Below, in pieces: positions 50,632 through 59,919 of a stretch of DNA of 64,000 nt. Position 1 is the first letter of the stretch. Each line of letters begins with the position of its first letter. Below the pieces are notes generated by a model. The model saw only the letters and a program-made list of their open reading frames with translations, ran no database searches and had not been told where the DNA came from. This stretch comes from Entomospira nematocerorum (GTDB taxonomy: Bacteria; Spirochaetota; Spirochaetia; WRBN01), in NCBI RefSeq assembly GCF_028748105.1, contig NZ_CP118168.1, positions 1,116,001 to 1,180,000 on the forward strand, written 5' to 3'. The position numbers and the translations under genes were made by a program.

Positions 50632-51978
50632 GTGGATAAGGTTATCGATTATAAAAACGAAGATTCAACAGCACATATTAGCGTAACTATTGGACAAAAT
50701 GATGTTAGTAATAGATATGAAAAGTTACTCAAGGAGTACCTGAAAGACGCACAAATGCCAGGCTTTCGTAAGGGTCATGTTCCTCGAAGCGTGTTTGAAA
50801 AAAAATACGAAGAAGCTCTATCAGGTGAGACGGCAAATAAGCTGATTGAAGAGTCACTAGAAGATAGTCTTGCTGGGCTAGAACGAGAAGTTGTGCGTTT
50901 TTCTCAACCTCAAGTGATTCAAGCCGATACCTTAAGTAAAAATAATCAATTTTCTTTTACTATTAAAGTTGAAGTTATGCCTGTAGTTGAAATCAAAAAT
51001 ATAGAGGACGTAAGTGCTCCTGTTTATGAAATTACAGTAAGCGATGCGGATATCGATGCGGAATTAGTCAGGTTACAGGAGCAAAATGCTTTTGTTGTGA
51101 ATCGAAATGATTCTATTGTTAAAGAAAATATTGTAGATATTAACTATACAGAGTTAGATGAAAATGGCATGGAAATGCTTGATAGTGCTAGACAAAATTT
51201 CGTTTTTACAGTTGGCAGTGGCCAAAATATCTATGATTTAGATGATGATGTGATTGGTATGAAGTCAGGCGAAACAAAGATTGTGACAAAAGACTTCGCA
51301 CCAGAGTATAAGCATCAGGAATTAGCTGGTAGAAAGGTTTCAGTTAGTGTTACCATTAACAGTGTAAAAGAGAGAAATCTGCCTGATTTAGATGATGAAT
51401 TTGCTCAAGATATTAATGCTAAATTTGAGACACTTGATGCACTGAAGCAAGATATTAAAGAAAAATTTGTGGACAATAGCATAGAAATTGCTCGTGGACG
51501 TCGTTGTGATGAAATCTTACAAGAGTTAGCGAAACTTAACTCATTTACTATTCCAGAAGGTCTCATTCTTGCTGATGTAGAGCAGCGATTTAGTCAACTA
51601 GCAAGGCAGATGAATATTAGTGAAGAGCAACTTGTTAGCATGATTGGTGGTAGTGCCTCAGGTTTGATAGAGCAATGGCGTCCTGAGAGTGAAATCTCCG
51701 TAAGACATCGACTTATTTTAAATAGCATCATGAACGCTGAGAGTGTTTCTGTTAGTGAAGAAGAATTTGCTCAATATGCTGAAAAAACGGCAAAGAAGTA
51801 TAATAGTAGTGTCGCTGAGTTGACAAAGCAAGTCGGTGAAGGTAACTTTAAGGCATACATCGAAGAACAGGTGAAGACAGAGAAAACACTCTTGCTGCTG
51901 AGTGATAAGGCTGGCAAGGGAACAATCATGAAATTAACATTAGAAGAATTTCATAACCTCGATAAGCAAGATAAGTAG
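50632..51978 (+). CDS. tig: Trigger factor, ribosome-associated chaperone
   Basis: Protein of 448 residues that meets nascent chains at the ribosome exit. The N-terminal ribosome-binding region has the signature PGFRKGHVPRSVFEKKY. A degenerate FKBP-type prolyl isomerase domain follows (residues about 165-245, VDINYTELDENG) and then the long helical C-terminal chaperone domain. The start is GTG. It is the first gene of the tig-clpP-clpX-lon cluster, a widespread order. Confidence 0.95.
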   Translation: MDKVIDYKNEDSTAHISVTIGQNDVSNRYEKLLKEYLKDAQMPGFRKGHVPRSVFEKKYEEALSGETANKLIEESLEDSLAGLEREVVRFSQPQVIQADTLSKNNQFSFTIKVEVMPVVEIKNIEDVSAPVYEITVSDADIDAELVRLQEQNAFVVNRNDSIVKENIVDINYTELDENGMEMLDSARQNFVFTVGSGQNIYDLDDDVIGMKSGETKIVTKDFAPEYKHQELAGRKVSVSVTINSVKERNLPDLDDEFAQDINAKFETLDALKQDIKEKFVDNSIEIARGRRCDEILQELAKLNSFTIPEGLILADVEQRFSQLARQMNISEEQLVSMIGGSASGLIEQWRPESEISVRHRLILNSIMNAESVSVSEEEFAQYAEKTAKKYNSSVAELTKQVGEGNFKAYIEEQVKTEKTLLLLSDKAGKGTIMKLTLEEFHNLDKQDK

Positions 51979-52009
51979 TCTTAATTTGATGCATGGATAG
52001 GAGGATGGC

Positions 52010-52615
52010 GTGCAGTCTAACAATATTTATGGGTATAGAGTACCCAATGTCCATGAGCAGGTTGCTGGTGGTGAACGTGGATATGACATTTACACGCGGT
52101 TGCTGAGAGATAGAATTCTTTTTGTAGATGGCGAAATATATGATGATATGGCTGATGCAGTGGTAGCCCAATTGCTTTTTTTACAAAGTCAAGATGCAGA
52201 AAAAGCGATTAGTATCTATATTAATAGTCCCGGTGGATCAGTTACAGCCGGTTTAGCAATTTATGATACTATGCAGTTATTAAAGTGTGATATTGCTACA
52301 TATTGTGTTGGACAGGCTGCAAGTATGGCCGCCTTAATTTTTGCTGGTGGAACAAAAGGAAAGCGATATTGTTTACCTAGTAGTCGTGTAATGATCCATC
52401 AACCTTGGGGAGGTGCAGGTGGTCAGGCACTGGATGTTAGTGTTCAGGCTAATGAAATTCTACGATTAAAAAAGATGTTGAATAAATATTTGGCTCATCA
52501 TTCATCAAAAGATGAGGATGAGATTGCCCTTGACATGGAGCGAGACTTTTTTATGAGTGCAGAAGAAGCTGTAGAGTATGGTCTTGCTGATGTAGTCTTA
52601 TCGAGGAAGAAGTAG
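52010..52615 (+). CDS. clpP: ATP-dependent Clp protease proteolytic subunit ClpP
   Basis: Serine peptidase of 201 residues that forms the Clp chamber. The catalytic Ser is in GQAASMAAL, the His in RVMIHQPWGG, with the downstream Asp in the LALDMERDFFM region. NSPGGSVTAGLAIYD is the oxyanion strand. The GTG start lies after AGGAGG. The stop is one base before clpX. Confidence 0.96.
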   Translation: MQSNNIYGYRVPNVHEQVAGGERGYDIYTRLLRDRILFVDGEIYDDMADAVVAQLLFLQSQDAEKAISIYINSPGGSVTAGLAIYDTMQLLKCDIATYCVGQAASMAALIFAGGTKGKRYCLPSSRVMIHQPWGGAGGQALDVSVQANEILRLKKMLNKYLAHHSSKDEDEIALDMERDFFMSAEEAVEYGLADVVLSRKK

Positions 52616-52616
52616 C

Positions 52617-53915
52617 GTGGCAAAGAAGGGAAAAGAGTATCAATTTTGTTCATTTTGTGGTAAACCAGCCGATGAAAAACGCCGGCTGATTGCCGGTCCG
52701 GGTGTCTGGATTTGTAATGAGTGTATCGATGAGTGTGCGAATATTCATCGTGAGGAGGAGCGTAGTAGTTCCAAGGAAAGCGGGTTGAATCTAGCTATTC
52801 CTACACCATCAGAACTAAAAGAACACCTCGATGAATATATTGTTGGACAAGATTTTGCTAAAAGAGTTTTCTCCGTAGCGGTATACAACCACTATAAACG
52901 AGTTCGTAGTAAGTCTGAGCTTCCAGAGGGTGTAGAACTGGAGAAGGCTAATGTACTAATGATTGGACCTACTGGTTCTGGTAAAACACTGTTAGCACGA
53001 ACTCTTGCCAAAAAGCTGAATGTTCCATTTGCTATAGCCGATGCTACAACCCTTACAGAGGCTGGTTATGTGGGAGAAGATGTAGAAAATATTTTGTTAA
53101 AGTTGATTAAAGCTGCTGATCATAATATCAAATTGGCAGAACAAGGCATTGTATATATTGATGAAATTGATAAAATTGCTAGAAAAAGTGAAAATGTCAG
53201 TATTACACGCGATGTATCAGGCGAGGGTGTTCAGCAGGCCTTATTAAAAATTATCGAGGGTACCGTTGCTGCAGTCCCACCTCAAGGGGGAAGAAAGCAT
53301 CCCAATCAAGAGATGTTGCGTATTGATACATCAAATATTTTATTTATTTGTGGTGGAGCATTTGTTGGATTGGATAAAATTGTCTCAGCGCGTATCGTAA
53401 AGGGATCTTTGGGCTTTGGTGATATGAAGGAAGAGACGCCTAAAGAACTGAGTGAGCTCTATAGTAATTTACATCCAGATGATCTTATCCGTTTTGGATT
53501 AATACCAGAATTTGTCGGGCGCTTACCTGTAACTGTTGCACTGAATGAGTTAAAAGTAGATGATCTGAATCGTATTTTAGTAGAGCCAAAAAATGCAATT
53601 ATCCGGCAATATGAGGTAGCTTGTTCCTTGGATGGGGCAGAGTTGTTTTTTGAGATTGAAGCTATTGAGGCTATTTCTCATGAAGCTATTGCCAGAAAAA
53701 CTGGGGCTCGAGGTCTTCGTGCTATTATTGAAAAAGCAATGACAGATGTGATGTATGAATTACCAGATATGCATATGCCAAAGCGTGTCATAGTGACAGC
53801 AGATGTAATCACGAAAGGGGTTAAGCCAGTAGTCATTACAGATTCTGATGAGTTGGCGCGACCATGGGGGAAAGCATTGCATATGATGAATAAAGAGCCT
53901 ATAGGGATTGCATAA
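52617..53915 (+). CDS. clpX: ATP-dependent Clp protease ATPase subunit ClpX
   Basis: AAA+ unfoldase of 432 residues. The N-terminal C4 zinc domain (CSFCGK and CNEC) is followed by Walker A GPTGSGKTL, the pore loop GYVGED, Walker B IVYIDEIDKI, and the IGF-type loop for ClpP docking (here LGFGDM). The GTG start at 52617 is right after clpP, and the end overlaps lon by 8 bp. Confidence 0.96.
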   Translation: MAKKGKEYQFCSFCGKPADEKRRLIAGPGVWICNECIDECANIHREEERSSSKESGLNLAIPTPSELKEHLDEYIVGQDFAKRVFSVAVYNHYKRVRSKSELPEGVELEKANVLMIGPTGSGKTLLARTLAKKLNVPFAIADATTLTEAGYVGEDVENILLKLIKAADHNIKLAEQGIVYIDEIDKIARKSENVSITRDVSGEGVQQALLKIIEGTVAAVPPQGGRKHPNQEMLRIDTSNILFICGGAFVGLDKIVSARIVKGSLGFGDMKEETPKELSELYSNLHPDDLIRFGLIPEFVGRLPVTVALNELKVDDLNRILVEPKNAIIRQYEVACSLDGAELFFEIEAIEAISHEAIARKTGARGLRAIIEKAMTDVMYELPDMHMPKRVIVTADVITKGVKPVVITDSDELARPWGKALHMMNKEPIGIA

Positions 53916-56124
53916 GATACTTCATACACCGTGTTCTGAGCTTCTTTTAATAAAAATTCCTAGTCATGTATTTGTCGTTCCAGGAATACAGTATAATATA
54001 ACGATCACCCCGAATCTTTTATTGGAAATAGAAAAAACAAAATTTGTTCTATTTTATTATGAAAAAAAGAGTGAAGTTATAGCTATTTATGGAACATTAC
54101 AGAGTAGTGAAAAGATTGATAATAGTCTCCGTGATGTTGTTTTTTCTTTAGAGAAGCGAGTTCTTTGGCTCCAAAAATCATCCTCATTCACTATCTTAGA
54201 TGATGTAATGCTGAATGAGGATCGATTTAAAAAATTACTTCAAGAATTATTGTTACTGCATACTACTGTATACAGGCAAGTAATGGATTTCTCTCATGTA
54301 AAAGACTTTATTTCATTGTTCTGGAGTAGTCTAGCAGGTATTACTACCTTAAGTAGAGAACAAAAGATTGCCATTTTTTCTTTCGAATCAATTCAGAAAG
54401 CTTATCAGTATTACATGGAAATTTTATTGGCACAAATTGAGCTAAAAACTGGAACTACTAAAGACGTTCCGCCAAAAAAGATACTCACTAACAATGTCAT
54501 GAGCAAAGAGTTGAAATTCTTACAAGATTCTTTATATGCTAGTAGCATGCCTTTATCTATAAAGAATAGAGTGATGGAAGAGTTTAACAAAATGACATAT
54601 TCACCTAAATTTTCTCAGGAATATGGTCAGCTTCAATCATATATTCAGTATGTCTTATCCTTTCCATGGACAGAGTCAAAGCGCCCTCTTCCTATTTTTG
54701 ATCGAGTATCGGAAATTCTTGAAAAATCTCATTATGGACTACATCAGGTAAAAAATACTTTATTAGATTACTTAGCAGCATTATATGTCAATACCCAGAA
54801 TCTAGGTGGAATTCTGTGTTTTTCTGGACCGCCAGGTACTGGAAAAACAAGCTTAGCAAAGACGATCGCGGTTGCGCTAGAGAGACCTTTTGTCTCTATT
54901 TCTCTTGCCGGAATTCATGATGAGGCTTACTTGTACGGTCATCGACGTAGTTATATGGGGGCTGTTCCTGGAAAAATCATTCAAGCTATTAAGACAACTG
55001 ACTCTTTTAGCCCGGTAGTTTTATTAGATGAAGTCGATAAAGTGGTTCAAAGTCGTAATGCTGATCCAATGTCGGTATTATTAGACATTTTAGATGATCA
55101 AACCCGTGGCTCATTCACTGATCATTATTTAGATTTTCCTGTGAATTTACAGAATATAATTTTTATTCTTACTGTAAACGATTTATCTAAATTACCTCAC
55201 GCACTGATTTCTAGATTAGAAAATATTCCTTTTGAAGCATATACATATAAAGAAAAAGAATCTATCTTTTATCATACAATACTACCTAAGGTCAAAAAAA
55301 AATTATTTATCAGTCATTGGGATATTACAATCAATGCTGCTGCTTTACGTTATTTTATTGAAGACTATACTAACGAATTTGGTGTTAGGCAGTTAGCCGT
55401 GCAGACCGAAAAATTGTGTAAAAGACTATTGCGTAATTTTCTGTATGACTACAAAACTCCATTACAATTTGAATTTATGTCACGAGAGTCTTTTTATCCA
55501 TATCTAAAACCAATAGACACGATAGTGAATTATAAATACTTGGTACTAGTTGGGAGTAATCCTCCGACTACTATATTAACAGGTACTATCAATGCAAGGA
55601 ATATCAGCTGGGTAGTCATTGATATTAAAATTAGAGAAAATAATCAATCAAAAGATGTGATTACAGGGATATCAACACCATATTGGCGAGAAAGTTTACT
55701 TTTATCGAGGTCAATATTATCTAAATATCTTATAAAAAATTATTGTGATGAGAGTTGGCTAGATAAGGATGTCTTTCATCTACATGTAACTGGAGTGAAC
55801 GAGTCATTGGGTGTCTCTCATGGATTTCATGTAGCTGTTGCCGCTCTTATGATATCTTTAAAATATGACAGTCATCTACTAGATAAAACATTACTGGCAC
55901 TAGATTTTACCTTATCAGGATTAGTGTATTCTCCTTACTCCCTGAAAGAGCTACTTCTTATATTTGAACAAGGATCATTTCGTTATATTATTCTTCCTAA
56001 AAGTATGGAAATACAATGGAAAGCTCTCTGCCTAGAGTTATATGATGGGGTTGAAGTCGTATTTTGTACGACGGTTGATGATGTATTACATTTTTTATTT
56101 GGCCATTCAATATGCAAGAATTAA
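53908..56124 (+). CDS. lon: Divergent Lon-family ATP-dependent protease
   Basis: A Lon-like protein of 738 residues. The AAA+ core is well kept: Walker A GPPGTGKT (307-314), Walker B VVLLDEVDK (Asp374, Glu375), sensor Asn424 and Arg436. The peptidase domain is much diverged: the usual DGPSAG is LGVSHG and the usual GGLKEK is YSLKEL. Yet Ser637 and Lys680 are 43 residues apart, the spacing of the E. coli dyad, so activity may remain. The N-terminal domain is weakly conserved. The start is TTG within the end of clpX, and translation is probably coupled. It overlaps mutY by 13 bp. Confidence 0.88.
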   Translation: MHKILHTPCSELLLIKIPSHVFVVPGIQYNITITPNLLLEIEKTKFVLFYYEKKSEVIAIYGTLQSSEKIDNSLRDVVFSLEKRVLWLQKSSSFTILDDVMLNEDRFKKLLQELLLLHTTVYRQVMDFSHVKDFISLFWSSLAGITTLSREQKIAIFSFESIQKAYQYYMEILLAQIELKTGTTKDVPPKKILTNNVMSKELKFLQDSLYASSMPLSIKNRVMEEFNKMTYSPKFSQEYGQLQSYIQYVLSFPWTESKRPLPIFDRVSEILEKSHYGLHQVKNTLLDYLAALYVNTQNLGGILCFSGPPGTGKTSLAKTIAVALERPFVSISLAGIHDEAYLYGHRRSYMGAVPGKIIQAIKTTDSFSPVVLLDEVDKVVQSRNADPMSVLLDILDDQTRGSFTDHYLDFPVNLQNIIFILTVNDLSKLPHALISRLENIPFEAYTYKEKESIFYHTILPKVKKKLFISHWDITINAAALRYFIEDYTNEFGVRQLAVQTEKLCKRLLRNFLYDYKTPLQFEFMSRESFYPYLKPIDTIVNYKYLVLVGSNPPTTILTGTINARNISWVVIDIKIRENNQSKDVITGISTPYWRESLLLSRSILSKYLIKNYCDESWLDKDVFHLHVTGVNESLGVSHGFHVAVAALMISLKYDSHLLDKTLLALDFTLSGLVYSPYSLKELLLIFEQGSFRYIILPKSMEIQWKALCLELYDGVEVVFCTTVDDVLHFLFGHSICKN

Positions 56125-57131
56125 TAGATTGGTTTCAATCCTTAGAGCCATTACCATGGCAAAATGATCGAGATCCCTATAAGGTCTATATTTTAGAGAT
56201 AATGTCTCAACAGACAACACTTTCAGTGATGATGAAGCGTTATCCATCTTGGATTAGTACATTTCCTTCAATTGATTCTATTGCTGCTGCTTCGGAAGAG
56301 GATGTTTTACTTGCATGGGAAGGCTTGGGTTATTATCAGCGTGCTAGAAATATTTACACTATTGCTAAATTCATTAAGGAACATGGCTTTCCAGAACCCA
56401 ATCTCAGTTCATGGTTGCAACTTCCTGGCGTGGGGCGATATACAGCTGCTGCCATTTTATCACGTGCCTATAATAAACCATATTTAGCCGTAGATGTAAA
56501 TGTTAAGCGTATTATTATGCGTATTTTCGGAGTATCTTCTTATGATCAAGGATTAGAGGAGAAATTCATTGCTTTATTAGGGAAAAATTTATTTGATAAA
56601 TACTCTTCAGATATGAATCAAGGACTTATACGATTAGGACAATCTCTTTGTAAAAAGAAAGAAATCATATGTAAAGAGTGTCCGCTGATGAAAATTTGTA
56701 AGAGTGCAGGAAATATCTCCTGTTTAAATGTGAGTACTAAAAAAACTATTGAGAGAAGAGACAAATATCTTGTTATTATTAGTTTTAATGAATATATATA
56801 TATTGAGAAAATAGAGAGTGGAGTAGGTAAAAATATGTATCGCTTACCACTTGTTGATTATGAATTATGGCAAACGTTTTTATTAGAACCAGGAGCCTCC
56901 TTGCTATCAAAACGAAAGCATAGTTATACAAAATATTGCGACTATCTTTATCCTTTATATATAGAGATTAAAGAGATGGAGCTTTTGCAGCGCTTTGATA
57001 ATATCACAAAACATTTAATTGCTTGTAATAAAAAGAAATTACATGAGAGACCTTTTCTCTCCTCCTATCGTATCATTATAGATGAATTATTAGGAGGAGG
57101 GGGGAAAGATCTCTTTTTGGAAGATCAATAA
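56112..57131 (+). CDS. mutY: Adenine DNA glycosylase MutY
   Basis: Removes adenine mispaired with 8-oxoguanine. The 339-residue protein has the catalytic Glu in ILEIMSQQTT, the helix-hairpin-helix LPGVGRYTAAAIL with VDVNVKR containing the catalytic Asp, and an iron-sulfur cluster C-x6-C-x2-C-x5-C (CKKKEIICKECPLMKIC). The C-terminal MutT-like part is present but poorly conserved. It overlaps lon. The link to a proteolysis cluster is probably by transcription only. Confidence 0.92.
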   Translation: MQELIDWFQSLEPLPWQNDRDPYKVYILEIMSQQTTLSVMMKRYPSWISTFPSIDSIAAASEEDVLLAWEGLGYYQRARNIYTIAKFIKEHGFPEPNLSSWLQLPGVGRYTAAAILSRAYNKPYLAVDVNVKRIIMRIFGVSSYDQGLEEKFIALLGKNLFDKYSSDMNQGLIRLGQSLCKKKEIICKECPLMKICKSAGNISCLNVSTKKTIERRDKYLVIISFNEYIYIEKIESGVGKNMYRLPLVDYELWQTFLLEPGASLLSKRKHSYTKYCDYLYPLYIEIKEMELLQRFDNITKHLIACNKKKLHERPFLSSYRIIIDELLGGGGKDLFLEDQ

Positions 57132-57132
57132 G

Positions 57133-58134
57133 TTATGCTTGCGCAAGCATGACAGCGCATGTGTTAACAATATCATCCACTGTAGCACCCCGAGATAAGT
57201 CAGAAATAGGCTTAGCGAATCCTTGCATAAACGGACCATATGCACCAGCTTTTGCAAAGCGTTGCACTAACTTATATCCGATATTTCCAGATTGTAAATC
57301 TGGAAATATGAGGGTATTAGCTTTACCAGCGACAGGACTCATCGGGGCTTTTTTCTTAGCCACGCTACTAGAGAGTGCTGCATCTAGCTGCATCTCACCA
57401 TCAACATTGAGATCCGGCCGTTTTGTTTTTACTAAACGTACAGCTTCTATGACTTTATCTACATTCGGATGATTAGCTGATCCATATGTAGAAAATGATA
57501 GCATTGCACAAATAGGCTCTACACGCAAGAAATTTTTACAGCTTTCACATGCTGCAATAGTGATTTCCGCAAGTTGTTCGGCTGTTGGATCGGGAATTGT
57601 AGCACAATCGGCGAAGATCATTAATCCATCAGCTCCGAATGATTTGTCTGGAACATCCATTACAAAGCAACTACTGGCATATTTCACACTGGGGGCAGTT
57701 TTAATAATTTCAAATCCCGCCCGTAAGACATCGCCTGTTGTGTGATCTGCGCCAGCTACAATACAATCTGCATCACCAAGGCGTACCATCATACAACCAA
57801 AGTTGAGAACTTTTTGCATATCGATACGTGCTTGTTCAATAGTTTTTCCTTTATGTTGTCGAAGACGAACATATTCTTGCGCGTATTGCTCCAGTGTGTC
57901 ACCTGGATCTCTGGGGTTAATCACCTGAAAAAAATTTGATTCTAATGATAATCCTGCCTCAAAAGCAATTGCTTCGATTTCTTTTGGATCGCCTAGCAGT
58001 GTAATACGCTTGGCGATGCCTTCTTCCATCAAAATCTTAGCTGCTTTGAGCGTTCTTAATTCATATCCTTCTGGTAATACAAGATGTTTTTGATTTTTTT
58101 TAGCTAAAAATTTCTGTCGTTGTACAAAATCCAT
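57133..58134 (-). CDS. pta: Phosphate acetyltransferase
   Basis: The 333-residue enzyme converts acetyl-CoA and phosphate to acetyl phosphate, which acetate kinase (not in the window) would use to make ATP. Family features include GAVADCIVAGADHTTGDVLRA-like VAGADHTTGDVLR, the SSCFVMD strand, ADCATIPDPTAEQLAEI and the C-terminal GFAKPISDLSRGATVDDIV. It is the compact single-domain type. It lies 27 bp after hydA and probably belongs to that transcript, linking acetate and hydrogen formation. A perfect 16-bp palindrome (57135-57150) spans its last codons. Confidence 0.94.
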   Translation of the reverse strand: MDFVQRQKFLAKKNQKHLVLPEGYELRTLKAAKILMEEGIAKRITLLGDPKEIEAIAFEAGLSLESNFFQVINPRDPGDTLEQYAQEYVRLRQHKGKTIEQARIDMQKVLNFGCMMVRLGDADCIVAGADHTTGDVLRAGFEIIKTAPSVKYASSCFVMDVPDKSFGADGLMIFADCATIPDPTAEQLAEITIAACESCKNFLRVEPICAMLSFSTYGSANHPNVDKVIEAVRLVKTKRPDLNVDGEMQLDAALSSSVAKKKAPMSPVAGKANTLIFPDLQSGNIGYKLVQRFAKAGAYGPFMQGFAKPISDLSRGATVDDIVNTCAVMLAQA

Positions 58135-58161
58135 ATATATCTCCCTTTAGTTAACGTTATT

Positions 58162-59898
58162 TCACTTGATCGGCTTTGCTGTATAGTACGTGTGAAGCAG
58201 TTCATGTGCTTTATGACTACCCGGAGCATCTAGAAAGTGATCATAAATTTCCTTAATTGCTGGATTTTCATGACTCATACGTAATGCTAGCTTTTCATCA
58301 TCATGATATAGTCCTTTTGCACGTCGTTCTCTTACTTGCTCTTCTTTACTATAGGACTGACCACCGCCAGAGACACACCCACCTTTACAAGCCATGACTT
58401 CTATAAAGTGCCAAGGTGTTTCTTGGTTATTTAATTTTGCTTCTCTTATTTTATCTAAGACATACTGAACATTTACTAATCCATGGGTAACTACGATACG
58501 GACTTCTTTATTATCAATGGTAATTTTTGTTTCCTTAATATCATCCAGACCTCGAATGGATTCAAATTCTAGTCTTTCTAAATTTCCACCACTAAGAACA
58601 CTGGCCGTACGAAGTGCAGCCTCCATTACACCACCAGTAGCTCCAAAAATGAGACCAGCTCCGGAAAATTCACCAAGCAGTGAATCGGGATCTTCGGGTG
58701 TAAGGTTAGCAAAATCAATACCAGCTTGGCGAATCATACGTGCAAGTTCACGCGTGGTGAGTACAAGATCAACATCTTCAAGGCCATCAGGTTGTGCTAG
58801 CTCATTACGAATAATCTCTTCCTTCTTACTGGTACAGGGCATAATGGCGACATTAAATATTTTTTTTGGATCTAGATTTTTTTTATCAGCATAGTATCTT
58901 TTTGTTAATAATCCAGTCATCATCATAGGCGATTTACAACTAGAGAAGTGAGGAATCATATCTTGATAAAAACGTTCTAGGTAGACGACCCACGAAGGGC
59001 AACAGGTAGTGATAAGTGGCAAATTATCATTGTTTTTAAATCGATGAAGCAATTCTGTTGCCTCTTCCATAATAGTCATATCTGCACCAAAGCTGGTATC
59101 AAAAATGGCATTAAAACCTAATCTGCGAAGTGCAGCGTAAATTTTACCAGCAACATTTTCGCCAATTTTAAATCCAAATTCTTCTCCAAGACTTACACGA
59201 ACAGCTGGGGCAATTTGTACTGTAGTATACAGGTCCTTATTTGCTAGTGCTGCATATAGTGGATTGAACGCTTCATTTTCTTTTAATGCATTGACTGGGC
59301 AGTGAGCAACACACTGTCCACATTTTACACACGGGCTATCTGCTAGTGTGCCACCACCAACAGGTTTAATCCGAGAATCGCGTCCTTTTCCTACCAATTC
59401 AAGTGCACCAACATTTTGTTGTTTTGAACAGACGGAGACACAGCGTAGACAATGGATGCAGTATTTCATATCCATGACAACTGCACAACTTCGATCGATG
59501 GGACCAGTCTGTACACGGCGTGGGATCGTATTGGTTCGAATATTAAATTCTGCCGCTAATGTTTGTAGCTCACAACTGCCACTGCGTCTACAGACTAGAC
59601 AATCTTGTGGATGCTCCGCTAAGATTTCACTGAGTAAGGTTCGTCGGACACGATGAAGATCTTCATCATGGGTAATATAACTTTTTCCATCAATGGCTTT
59701 CATGTTACAACTACGAACCATTTTACCATTTTCCATTTTGACGACACAAATCCCACACGATCCTGTAGCATGAACATCAGGATGATAGCAAAGGGTTGGA
59801 ACTTTGAAACCTGCTTTTTCTGCCGCCTTAAGAATAGTACTACCAGCGGGTAGAGTGACTTCGGTATTATTGATTTTAACAGTAATATTTTGACTCAT
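58162..59898 (-). CDS. hydA: [FeFe] hydrogenase, catalytic subunit HydA
   Basis: The 578-residue enzyme makes or uses H2. Order: [2Fe-2S] domain (Cys37, 48, 51, 64), His-ligated [4Fe-4S] (His96, Cys100, 103, 109), two [4Fe-4S] clusters (Cys147/150/153/157 and Cys190/193/196/200), then the H-cluster motifs TTCCPSW (Cys299 proton relay, Cys300), MPCTSKKEE (Cys355) and VMACKGGCVSGGGQ (Cys504, Cys508). This is the same layout and nearly the same numbering as Clostridium pasteurianum hydrogenase I. The L1 motif has Thr where Ser is usual. It follows the small NuoF-like gene by 21 bp. Maturation genes hydEFG are not here. Confidence 0.95.
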   Translation of the reverse strand: MSQNITVKINNTEVTLPAGSTILKAAEKAGFKVPTLCYHPDVHATGSCGICVVKMENGKMVRSCNMKAIDGKSYITHDEDLHRVRRTLLSEILAEHPQDCLVCRRSGSCELQTLAAEFNIRTNTIPRRVQTGPIDRSCAVVMDMKYCIHCLRCVSVCSKQQNVGALELVGKGRDSRIKPVGGGTLADSPCVKCGQCVAHCPVNALKENEAFNPLYAALANKDLYTTVQIAPAVRVSLGEEFGFKIGENVAGKIYAALRRLGFNAIFDTSFGADMTIMEEATELLHRFKNNDNLPLITTCCPSWVVYLERFYQDMIPHFSSCKSPMMMTGLLTKRYYADKKNLDPKKIFNVAIMPCTSKKEEIIRNELAQPDGLEDVDLVLTTRELARMIRQAGIDFANLTPEDPDSLLGEFSGAGLIFGATGGVMEAALRTASVLSGGNLERLEFESIRGLDDIKETKITIDNKEVRIVVTHGLVNVQYVLDKIREAKLNNQETPWHFIEVMACKGGCVSGGGQSYSKEEQVRERRAKGLYHDDEKLALRMSHENPAIKEIYDHFLDAPGSHKAHELLHTYYTAKPIK

Positions 59899-59919
59899 TA
59901 TTCTTATATATATCCTTAT

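Noticed and set aside
58517..58894. 125-codon plus-strand frame within hydA
   Set aside because: Antisense to H-cluster motifs that are clearly coding; serine/arginine-rich translation typical of shadows.
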